Part shown: one piece after another, positions 54,947 through 64,000 of the stretch
Numbering within the stretch: the first letter of the stretch is position 1
Layout: every line of letters starts with the position of its first letter
Assembly: GCA_019671135.1 (NCBI GenBank)
Contig: JAHRHY010000015.1
Span: 1,178,001 to 1,242,000, forward strand
Length of the DNA: 64,000 bases
Origin: Linnemannia hyalina
Taxonomy: Eukaryota > Mortierellomycota > Mortierellomycetes > Mortierellales > Mortierellaceae
Direction: 5' to 3'
Program-made: the position numbers and the translations under genes
Notes under the pieces: generated by a model
Databases searched by the model: none
What the model was told of the DNA's origin: nothing
Seen by the model: the letters and a program-made list of their open reading frames with translations, nothing else

Positions 54947-56620
54947 TTAGGGCTGGTTGGCCAAGATATGTGCCTTACCAAGCGCACCCATCCATCCCAA
55001 GATTTTCAAGTGCTCGTGCACTGACAAGGGAGACAGGGTTAGATTTTCCAACGCTGGCGTCACAGCCAAAACGCCGCGGAGCTCATCGTACGTCCACATA
55101 CCCTCATCCAAAAGAGTGAGCTCTTTTAAGTTTCGGGCATGTCTAAGTCCAGCCAGGCAGTCCTGCTCCTTGGCCAAGTCGGTGGTGGTGATGTGCAGAG
55201 TGGTGATGTGGGTCAGTCTGCCAATTTGCAGGAAAAAGTTCCGCCACATATTGTCAAACTCATCCTCATCTTCTGGAGGGAAGATTCCCAGCTGAAGCTC
55301 AGTCAGGTTGGTGCAAACCCAATCGGCTTGCAGCAGTGACTCCAGGGGTATATGCATCTCAGTCGGAAGCAGAAGCCGCTCAAGCATTGGCCGTTGGAAA
55401 AACAACCGAGATGCAAAGCGCTCTTCTTGATCCAACGTGAGAGCGGAAACGGTCACCTCAAGCTCCTTGAGCCTGGGCATGGCAAAGAAATTGCTGAGGA
55501 CAATGAAGGGTCCGGCAATTTCTTCCGTCTCATCGTCTCCAGCATCTGCATCATCATCCTCCTCATCCTCCTCGCCTTCCTCCTCCAGCTCGGCCTCGGG
55601 GATCTGTTCTTGACCTGTCGTCAGCATCTCAGCCTGAGTCGACCACCACAACGGAAAGCCACTCAGCTTTTCGACCGTTGCCAAACTTCCCATGAACGTT
55701 TCCAAGTTTGCCATGTCCGCTTCATCCACTAAAGGGCAAAATCCTAGCGCCTTCAGGGTGGTGCAGTCAGCGATAACTTGGAACGTCGGGAGTTCATCCT
55801 GGACGTACTCTTGCGGGACATGTTCGATTAAAATTGACTCCAAGATGGGGCACAATTCCGCGATGCCTATGTCAGTCCGGCAAACCGTGAGCTTCTTGAC
55901 TTGCCAAGCGCCTTCTCCCTCCTCTCCGCCATCCGCGACTTCTGCCTCCTGATCAGCTTCGAGTCCTGTGTATCCTGCCTGTCCATGCAGTCCATACCAC
56001 TTGCCTCGGAGATGCAACTCCCTCAGCTTTGAAAAGCATTCAAAGAGTGGAGACAAGGGTAAGGGAGCTTGACTGTGAGGGAATTGCAGCCCCAGAACTT
56101 GAAGCCTCTCCATCGTCCGGATAGCCTGAAGCACCTCATCGAAACTATCCATGCCTCTTGTTTGAATCATCAACTCCTTGACTCTCTTGGTCATTCTCAA
56201 GATATTTCCGAGGCAGCTCATGGAGAGGTCACGATTGCTGGAAGGCACCTGGTTTGGGTACAACTCTCTTGCAATCGCTACATCCGTCCAATGGAAATAT
56301 TGAGTTTGGAGAAAATGTGTTTCAAACAGGGAGGCAGAGGGAGAGGGAGAGGACGAGGGCGAGGGAGAAGAAGAGGAAGGCGAAGAGGGTGAGGGAGAGG
56401 AAGGGGAAGAGGGGCGCCGAAACGGGAACGACTTGTGTTGAACTTGTAAAGCTGAAATCCGAGTCCACAAGTTGAGGGACAGCGCCGCCTTCCATCGCCG
56501 TGAGACCCTCAGTGCGCTGTACAGCGACGGCCCGTCCAGCGATTGACCGATCTGGTGTATGACTTCTGCTGGGAGGTGCACTTCCTGAAGAGGATTAGCG
56601 CTGGATGCTGGGTTGGCCAT
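54947..56620 (-). CDS. F-box/LRR protein, right-arm copy
   Basis: Nucleotide-identical inverted copy of the gene at 43132-44805, starting at 56620, with the same 557 residues, F-box, Ser/Pro run, leucine-rich repeats and acidic insert. It also has the same leader repeat (56692-56807), 5' flank and 3' flank, so both copies should have the same promoter. Identity at silent sites means the copies are very recent, held identical by gene conversion, or an assembly duplicate. Confidence 0.82.
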   Translation of the reverse strand: MANPASSANPLQEVHLPAEVIHQIGQSLDGPSLYSALRVSRRWKAALSLNLWTRISALQVQHKSFPFRRPSSPSSPSPSSPSSSSPSPSSSPSPSASLFETHFLQTQYFHWTDVAIARELYPNQVPSSNRDLSMSCLGNILRMTKRVKELMIQTRGMDSFDEVLQAIRTMERLQVLGLQFPHSQAPLPLSPLFECFSKLRELHLRGKWYGLHGQAGYTGLEADQEAEVADGGEEGEGAWQVKKLTVCRTDIGIAELCPILESILIEHVPQEYVQDELPTFQVIADCTTLKALGFCPLVDEADMANLETFMGSLATVEKLSGFPLWWSTQAEMLTTGQEQIPEAELEEEGEEDEEDDDADAGDDETEEIAGPFIVLSNFFAMPRLKELEVTVSALTLDQEERFASRLFFQRPMLERLLLPTEMHIPLESLLQADWVCTNLTELQLGIFPPEDEDEFDNMWRNFFLQIGRLTHITTLHITTTDLAKEQDCLAGLRHARNLKELTLLDEGMWTYDELRGVLAVTPALENLTLSPLSVHEHLKILGWMGALGKAHILANQP

Positions 56621-56911
56621 GGGTGTTGCTGGTGAAGTTGCTGTTGTTGTTGAGGTGGTTGAGTGGTGGTGTTGGTTGAGCTGCAGTTGATGTAAATGTA
56701 AAGTGGAGTGGGTACTGTAAATTGGAGTAGGTGTAACTGTAAAGTGGAGTAGGTGTAACTGCAAAGTGGAGCGAGTGCAACTGTAAAAGTGGAGCGAGTG
56801 CAACTGCAAAAGTGGAGTGAATGAAGAGCAGAAAGAAAAACAGGGGGGAATACTAGATTTTTATTGTTTCTGAAGACAAAGTATGAGAATACAACCATTC
56901 ATTTACACGGT

Positions 56912-59900
56912 CTATTCATTCGCACGGCGCGGAACTAGTCGGCGCCACCAGGACCTCGATTCGTTCTCACGGTGCACTCATTCACATGGCCGATTCAGAC
57001 AACAGAGGGGAGTTGAGCTGTTGTACTGCATCAATGGGCAAAGATAGAGGGAGAGAGAGGGGGAGAGAGAAGGAGAGAGGGGACGAAAACAATGTTGGGT
57101 GAGTGAAAAAAGAATGATTCCAAGCAAAAAAAAGCTCGTCTGTTTGCCTGGAGGTTGATATTATCTTGTCGTTGCAAGACAACTAGAGGAGTGAGAGAGA
57201 TGAGAGTAGCAACACAAGAATCCTAGAGATCATGACTTTCGAGTAATGTAATGAAGGTGGGTGCAAGCATAGTAGTAATCGTTGGTAGCGACAAGGAAGA
57301 GAACGGTGAATAAAAAACAACGAAGCAGAAAAAGAAAGCGAACCCTTCATTTGACAATCGAAAAGAAAAAGGAAAAATATATATGGAGTAAACAGTCCAA
57401 TACAATTAGACGCGCTTTTTTTTCCCTCTTCGCGCTCATCGATCATCATTTCCTGTCTGGCAGCAAGAGAAGGAAAAAGAAGAGTACATAAAAGTTGTAG
57501 GCCATATTTCGTATGAGAACACACATAGAGAAGGCCACCACGCTCTCTCCATCCATCCCTCTTCCTCTTTCTCGAATCGACAGTTGTCAATGGTCAGACT
57601 GTTAGACAACAACAGACTAATCTCGAGGAATTGGTGCAAAGGGGGCCCATCGAAAAATTCTCTGCCTGAAAAAAAGCGTGAAGTGTACCAGACTGGTTAA
57701 TCGTTTTCTCCTTTTTTCTTTGAAGAAAGCAAGAGAAAAAAGTGAACGTCAAACAGGGGCAAACAAACACAGCAACAGTGCGAGGACAATACATACATCG
57801 TTGCTCTCTCATTCTTCTCCATAACCATTCCCACAATCATCCACGACAGAACCCAATGAGTGCATTGAGGAATGAGCAACGACAAAAAGATCTGCGCACG
57901 GTTACATGGCCACACGATCAGGAAATTGTTCGCTTTCTCTTCACCAAGTTTACCAAGGCACACGCCACCCTCAATTACTACTTTTGGTTGCTCGATTGCT
58001 CTCAGTCGTGGAATCACCTTTAAGATACAGCGCATGTTCAGGAGGAGGAAGGGAGAAAATGAGAAAAAGGGTGAAAGGGGGTGGTTGCATTGGAAGATGG
58101 AGATACTATTTGTTTTATTTTTCAGTTCTACTTCTGTCATTGCAGTTGATGTCGCAGGAAAACAAATAGAGGTACGTCTACAAAGTGAGAGAGAAGCAAC
58201 ATGGATGTGAATGCGGGTCTTGCTTTCTCTCTATCTAACAACTATTTTTTGTCGGTAAAGGAGAGAAAGCTCTTGTTTGGCAGTGCATGCTGTGTTGTTT
58301 TCTTTCTCTGCAAGTACTATTGTTTTTGTAATCATGCATGGTTGTAACAAACAATGGAATCGTTGGACCGGAAATATTAAAACGCTCGGACAGACGTATC
58401 CACACAGACATGGAATAATGCTTTGTCTGAGCTTGATACCCTATCTCTGACTCTCCATTCCTCAAGAAACGGTCAACCCTGCCTTATTCCGAGTCAATCA
58501 AAAAAGACGGACAGAGTTGTTTGCATGAGCGAAGGAAGAAAAGAGGACGCATATGACGCAATCGAGCAACAACGGCAACGACAAATGAAGAAAAAAACAA
58601 ACAAGGGCATTGATAACAAAAACACCACCCACCCCCTGTCCGAACCCAAACTCAAAGGATGAAAGGCATTACAATAGGACAAATGCAAAGAAGGGCTTGA
58701 GAGGTACCCTTCATAAACCTTCTCTTTAGGATTTCCGTCCCCGGTCGTCTGATTGAATACATATTGCAACTCAATCCTCGTTTGATAATGCATTGTTTCT
58801 TTTTTTTGTTCAATCCAGTCTTGCCCGGACGCAAATGGAAAGAATGTTACCCTGAGCAACCCTTCTCTTGGTATTTTCCTCCAGTTGTCTGATTGAATAC
58901 CCATTGCAATTCATCCCCCGTTCCGACAACGTATTATCTTTTCCTTGTTCAACTCTTGCCTTTTATTTTGTTGTCGTTCCTCCTTGCTTGAGCCAAACGG
59001 TTATTCTACCGGATACTCACGTTCATGAAATAAAAAAATCCACAGAAACGAAAACAACAAGTTAGCGGACTTATCTTTCATCGGCCAGGGCAATAGCGAG
59101 ACGCGATTGTCTCGCAAACCTAAAGCTTCATTAGAGAGAGACAAAACACACATCTACAAGTACGGTTCTCAACGCTCAAGATTTCTCTACTTTTAATTTG
59201 GCGCATCTCTTGTCTGTGATTGTTTGACTTCTCTTTCAAACAGAAACGTTTGTTATTGCTGCATTAAAGGAAAAATTTAAATCAACTTTCTTGTCAAGTT
59301 AACTTAACTTCGCGTCAGCAAATCACAAGTCATCCCTCAACGCTTGGTCTTGTTGTGATTGAGTCTTGGAGCATCTGTGGCATCTTCCTTTGCTTTATTT
59401 TCTTCCTCTACTCGCGCTCCCTCCCGTCCTCTTTCTCAAGTATGAATGTCCTGCACATCTCCCATATCGCGTAGAACCTCCGTGAGCTATAGACCAGATA
59501 TAAGATACTCCAAGAAGAAATGGTAATACCAAAACAATAATCAACAAACAAAATGGCCCATGGTTGCCTTGGTTGGACCATGTCGAACCTTATTGTAAGG
59601 TTGTTATCATGTGAGCCGGGGTACGCGAAAAAATGTCCCCGTTTATGTGGAGAAAATGTATTCAGCCCAAAGTACGCGACTCTTGGCAATAAAACTCAGC
59701 TGCTCATATGCATGCGCCTACTGAGGACGGTGGTGGAGGGGAATGAGTGGGAGTGGCGACATGCTGTTTGCTAGGTTGTGCTGTAGAATGCATGTCATTG
59801 AATATGTGTGTTGTTGTTGTTGAGTATGCGCTGCGTTTATTGGTACTTTCTTCCCTGGAGGAGATAAACGAGAAAAAAAGCAACTACAACGAAGTCACAG

Positions 59901-60752
59901 GTCACTTCTTTTCCCCCCCTTTTTCATTATCTGAACTAGTTCCTCAGAACCATTCACACAATTGTCAACGATCGATGCAGGAGATAGTGTGTGTGGGAAA
60001 TGGCGAAGGGAGCAAGGATAGAATATATGAGAACAAGGAACTAGGAACGGAAGAAAGCAACTATGTTGATCAGTCTTCAGCTGCGTTGCTAGGAAAGAAT
60101 CTTCGCCCCCCCCCCTCTTTTTTTTTCTTGTCGCATTTCTCTTTGACTCAAGTCATGAGACAAATTACTACAAGCAACAACCCTTTCTCTCATTACTCTT
60201 CTCCCCCCCTCCTTCCCCTCCCCCCTTGTTTTTTTAACCGTTCTGAATGAATGTTGACGTTGTCGTCGGCTGAACGGATGAGTAGCTGATTGAATTAACA
60301 ATATAACTTTATCATTTCGTCTCTCTGTAAAAATCATGACCCCCTTTACTCTTGTGTGTCGTGTTTTCGATTCAACGTCTTTTCTTGTCACTGTCACCGA
60401 TAACCCATATGCTCACGTCCACTTTTATTACATCGACCGAAAGTCCTACTACTCAAGTTTCAAGTGGCGGCAGTCTTGTCTCTATTACTCCTCTGGTGAT
60501 CTGCCAAGGATACCAAATGTCAATCCCCCATTCGACATACTTTTTCGTTTGGTTGAAATCTTTCGACAATCTCAGTTTTTTACTCCTTGTCCACCCATAC
60601 ATTGTATGTGACCCAAATTAACAAAATGCTGCCACTCTACCTGTACCGATGCACTCGATTCATCGGTTCTCTCTCTCTTCCCTCAGGAACTGCAACTGCA
60701 CCAACAGCAATCTCAGCAGCAACAACAACAACAACTATCACTTCATTCAGCA
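56912..60752. other. Right-arm region without supported genes
   Basis: Identical mirror of 39000-42840. The part next to 56912 is the probable promoter of the F-box gene, and the part near 60700 is the 5' flank of pseudogene A. Confidence 0.5.
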
Positions 60753-60845
60753 TACATAAACATACTAACACACACAGCAATCAACACCACTGTCCTTCCG
60801 TTTCCTCCCAATGGCCGCCCTCCTCTTGTAGCGGGTCTATCGAAC

Positions 60846-61930
60846 ATGAATCTCCCTGTAAAAGTCCTGCGCCATATCGGTAGTTACATGGACGGCCATT
60901 TCCGCTACGCCAGGTTACAGGTGCACAGAAAGTGGAAGGGCTCCCTTTCGCCTATTGTCTGGACTACAATCACTTCCCTGCAATTAAAGAGCCATCGTCG
61001 CCTCTGACAACGACCCCGACAAAACCCGACGAAAATCCCGACAATGCGTTCTCCAGCGATGTCAATGACGAGCCCAACGACTCTATCTTTTCGTACCTCT
61101 GATGGAGTTGGAGGAGCTGACCTCGTTGAACCTCGCCATGGCTGGGTGTTGTGTACGCACACAACATGTCTGTGATATTTAGCAGTTAATAGTCGCAGTG
61201 ACCGCATGTTTACTCGTGTGCTAAGAGAGTGTGCTCTAAAAGGATATGGACAATAAAGAGACACCTTCCCTTTTAGCCCACTTATTGCTCCATAAAGCTC
61301 ATTTATCACATACACACTTCTATTCCCCTCATTTATGTCGACACAACACCACGACAGGCCGAAATTCTCACCTCAGTGAACCTTGAGATCCCTGACGGTC
61401 AAGCAGAGGACGTCGAGGAAGCGGCACAAGACACACAGGAGCTGGATGTCGAAGACTCTGGTAGAGACTTCGGCGAAGAACAAGGAGCTCACAAGCAGGA
61501 TGTTTCTGAGGCCGGTAACCAAATCGGGGAATATGATAATAAAGGTTAAGAGGCAGTGGTCGATTTTGAGGAGGAAGGTTAAGAGGATGGAGGCGATGAC
61601 GATGCTGACGCTGAAGACGATGAGACGGAAGGAATTGTGGGACCCTTCATTTCCTCCAGCAATACCTTTGTCCTGTCCCAGCTCATTGTGGCAGTATCAT
61701 AGGCTGTCTCTGATTTGCCACCTGGTAGGACTCAAAATACCCCAAAAGTTAAATGAGCTCACTCTTCTGGGTGAGGATATGTAGACGCGCGCTGAGCTCC
61801 ACAATCTTTTGGCTGTGGTGCCGGCGTTGGAGAACTTTACTCTGTCTCCCCTCTCAGAGTTCGAGCACTCGGGAGTTTCGGAATGGATGGACGAGCTTGG
61901 CAAGTCACAGGTCTTGGTCAACCAGCCTAA
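60846..61930 (+). pseudogene. F-box/LRR pseudogene A, right arm
   Basis: Identical mirror of 37822-38906. Here it reads on the plus strand from ATG 60846 (NLPVKVLRHIGSYMDGHF). A single leucine-rich trace, LMELEELTSLNLAMAGC, remains near 61081-61145 in another frame. In-frame stops at TAAGAGGCAGTGG and TAAGAGGATGGAGG precede the acidic segment. Confidence 0.75.
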
Positions 61931-62004
61931 AACCATATCAAAACCCATCAAACAAATATGAAATATGGCGATAGTATAGTGACAATGGTCAGATTGAGCT
62001 CACA

Positions 62005-62202
62005 TTGCCACTGATCAACAGAAATGAAAATGCGAATCAAAATGCTGTGATATGGTCGATCGACACTGAAACTATTAAGGTTATTAATGTCCCTGATGGT
62101 AAAAGTGATGATTCCTTGGTCCTCACTGTTGCAGGCACAATGCTACAAATACATGGACACACCATGCACCATGGTGCAGAAAACAACCTTTCAGATTTTA
62201 CT
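62005..62202 (+). other. Exon-like conserved segment, right arm
   Basis: Mirror of 37550-37747, same protein text (IDTETIKVINVPDGK, TMLQIHGHTMHHG). Confidence 0.4.
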
Positions 62203-62454
62203 CGCTTCACCAAGGTGTCTCTTACTATTGTTCTTGTCTCTTTGCCTCACGTACATTCATCCTGTGAACTTATACACCGCCACCCACCCTTCCTTTTTTG
62301 TTCCCCTCTTTTCGCTTGGGTTGTTCTTTCGCAGACGTCATCCCTTTCCTTCCTTTCTTCTTTTCCTCGTTTCAGCCAATTGCCTCTTCATTCGCCAGTT
62401 TCTCTTGCATGTACTTTCTCTTGTATCTATTTTCTTCTTTCCCCTCTCCTTCTC

Positions 62455-62930
62455 TCTCTTTGATTCCCTTTCTCATTCTCCCCTCCCCATCCATCCTTCC
62501 TTCCTTCTCATGTCTCGCTCTCTGTCTTCTCTTGCTTGTATCCCTTACACCAATCTCATTGCCGCATCGCTCGTTCCCGCTCTCTCGGACATCGCCAGTC
62601 GTGACATTAAACTCCCTCGTTCGACACTCCGTCCTGACTAATTAAGGAAACAGAACAGGAAAGTACACACTCGTTCATTCATTCTCCTTCCTTCATCATG
62701 GTACCCAATTCCCCCCTCTCTCTCAACAACCAAATCCCTCCCGATACTATCATTGTCCAAGATTGAGCGTAACGTCATTCTTATATTCCAGTCGACGAGA
62801 ACACCTCCACGAGGGCTTGTTTGCTGTAAAATATCGGGGTTTCCTGGTTTCTACCTCACATTCATGTGCGGAATGGGTCAACTGTCGGTGTGAAAGTGAG
62901 GTCTACCTGTGGATGTTTGGCCGCGTCCAT
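62455..62930. repeat. Diverged continuation of the right inverted-repeat arm
   Basis: Pairs with 36850-37297 in reverse complement with frequent single-base changes. Confidence 0.75.
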
Positions 62931-62934
62931 TAAC

Positions 62935-63290
62935 TGAAATCCATTACATTGCGGTTGGCTTGCCCATGAGTGTCTTGGTGAGGCTTCACAGAGATCGATT
63001 CCTGACCATGCTGCTTATTGAACAATGGTGGTGAGTGAGGCAACTTGAGACGGCTTGCCGGCCAAGGCTGGCTGGCTCAAGGGTAGTTGTGGGCAAGATG
63101 GGTAGGCGTGGGTGGCATCAAGGTCATGGTGGGGCGCAGGTGTTTGTTTGTCTATTGTGTCTTTCAGCGTCATTAACCCTTGTCTTGTTCTTGCTCTCCT
63201 TTCTTTATGGCGACTGGATAGGGACTTTCATCTGGACTCGTAACTCTGGAGCAACAGGAGGACCAGGACTGCAAGGAACTATGTTCCTTT
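62935..63290 (+). repeat. F-box gene 3' flank repeat, outer right copy
   Basis: Diverged mirror of 36450-36840. It ends near CCCCGACTGGTGGTG, where it joins directly to an F-box fragment and lacks the CA-run section of the left copy. Confidence 0.65.
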
Positions 63291-63294
63291 TCCC

Positions 63295-63640
63295 CGACTG
63301 GTGGTGACAGAGCAAGCTGAAATGCTCAACCTCACCAGTGGAATCGCGACAGTCACGGAAGAGGAGGTGGTCGAGGAGAATCCTAATGAGCCTGAAAGGC
63401 AGAAGACAAGAAGAAGGCAGGAATGGGGAGTTGCAACAGAGCACCAAGTTAATGCTCTCAATGCTGAAGGAGTCGGTAGTCACCCCCATTCACCTTACCC
63501 TTGAGCAAGAAGAGCGCTTTATCTGCCACCTGTTTTTCCAGCGACCGATGTTGGAGATGCTTTCGCTATCAGGGAAAGTAATGGTCGAGGGTCTTCATCT
63601 GTATTCTTATCATCGTCCCACTCGCTGCTGACGAGCAATT
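63295..63640 (+). pseudogene. F-box/LRR fragment (outer right copy)
   Basis: Plus strand: EQAEMLNLTSGIATVTEEEV matches the intact protein's TQAEMLTTGQEQIPEAELEE region. The text LTLEQEERFICHLFFQRPML matches LTLDQEERFASRLFFQRPML. The two parts are in different frames. Diverged mirror of 35500-35800. Confidence 0.6.
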
Positions 63641-63649
63641 GGAAGGTAG

Positions 63650-64000
63650 GGTGGCGCATAGAAATCTGAAAGATTGGCCTACTCTGGAATGAGCTTGGTG
63701 ATTATTTTTTTACAGTACACAAATAAAGTTTGTCGTTGTTTCGCTATTGAGAAAACTTCTACCCTTCTACAAGTCCTTGTCTGTGTGTGTTAGGACCTCA
63801 AAAACAAAGGAGAGGCCAGTGAAAAACTCTCCCATTACTCAAGTCGGACAGAAGAAACAGTGTGTTGGCCTATGCATCTTCTCGAGTTTCTTGTCTCTAT
63901 TTTTTTTTCTTTTTCGCTGTTGCTCTTTTTTCCACTCCTCCATTTATCCCTCACCTTTCCCCCTTTGGCATCACCATCACCATCATCATTGTCATCCTCA
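63650..64000. repeat. Diverged mirror of 35.1-35.4 kb, cut by the window end
   Basis: Words shared in reverse complement with 35030-35360, as described there. The homology is still running at base 64000, so the duplication extends beyond the window. Confidence 0.65.

Larger units (their letters stand above)
52070..62454 (-). repeat. Right arm of the 10.4 kb perfect inverted repeat
   Basis: Reverse complement of 37298-47682; see that entry for the evidence. It contains mirror copies of the F-box gene, pseudogene A, the 3' flank repeat and the unrecognised frames. Confidence 0.93.

Noticed and set aside
61190..61400. Possible second solo LTR (TGTGATATTTAGCAG...) in pseudogene A
   Set aside because: The spacer pseudogene shares its left part in a form consistent with ancestral sequence, and no matching CA end or target duplication was found.
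37298..62454. Inverted repeat as a transposon with long terminal inverted repeats
   Set aside because: No transposase or other mobility gene is visible within the unit, arm ends show no target duplication, and homology continues outside the ends. Duplication plus homogenisation explains it better.

Overview
The window is fungal nuclear DNA. Genes are split by short GT-AG introns (about 80-120 bp, longer in one gene), intergenic DNA is rich in CT tracts and microsatellites, and the conserved genes are eukaryotic: an Nup155/Nup170 nucleoporin, Ero1, a Cdc25-type Ras exchange factor and a Tho1/SARNP-like SAP protein. The NACHT-pentapeptide-WD40 architecture, the F-box/LRR paralogues and the intron style fit an early-diverging fungus. 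My best guess is Mucoromycota, probably Mortierellomycotina. That lineage call is inference from gene style, not a computed placement.

Bases 1-33.8 kb are a gene-dense, single-copy arm. In order: a 14-exon nucleoporin (132-5518, +); a broken NACHT-pentapeptide-WD40 gene (7986-11636, +) with one in-frame stop and two frameshifts; a protein with a transposase-like helix-turn-helix and a long Glu-Gly-Tyr repeat (11980-13761, +); an unrecognised 3-exon gene (15040-14007, -); an 8-exon ERO1 (18519-15240, -); an SH3-WW-RasGEF gene of 6 exons (19969-25989, +); a Ser/Thr-Pro-rich protein (29752-27536, -); a single-exon protein (30830-32110, +); and the SAP-domain gene (32551-33823, +). I worked out exon boundaries for the multi-exon genes from splice sites and reading phase. 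The resulting open frames are 1375, 234, 749, 1299 and 299 codons.

From about 34.7 kb to the end the character changes completely. This half is a giant inverted duplication. Bases 37298-47682 and 52070-62454 are reverse complements with a constant coordinate sum of 99752, no indel I could detect, and identical translations of every reading frame I compared, including one intact 557-aa F-box/LRR gene in each arm. The 4.39 kb spacer holds a degenerate F-box pseudogene, Ty3/Gypsy-like protease debris and a solo LTR. Outside the identical arms the mirror homology continues to the window end, but diverged and with indels. This suggests an older inverted duplication whose inner 10.4 kb was recently homogenised or re-duplicated.

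The two halves have different roles: a conserved housekeeping and signalling arm, and a fast-turnover accessory region where F-box/LRR genes are copied, inverted, interrupted by LTR sequence and decay. No tRNA, rRNA or CRISPR was seen.
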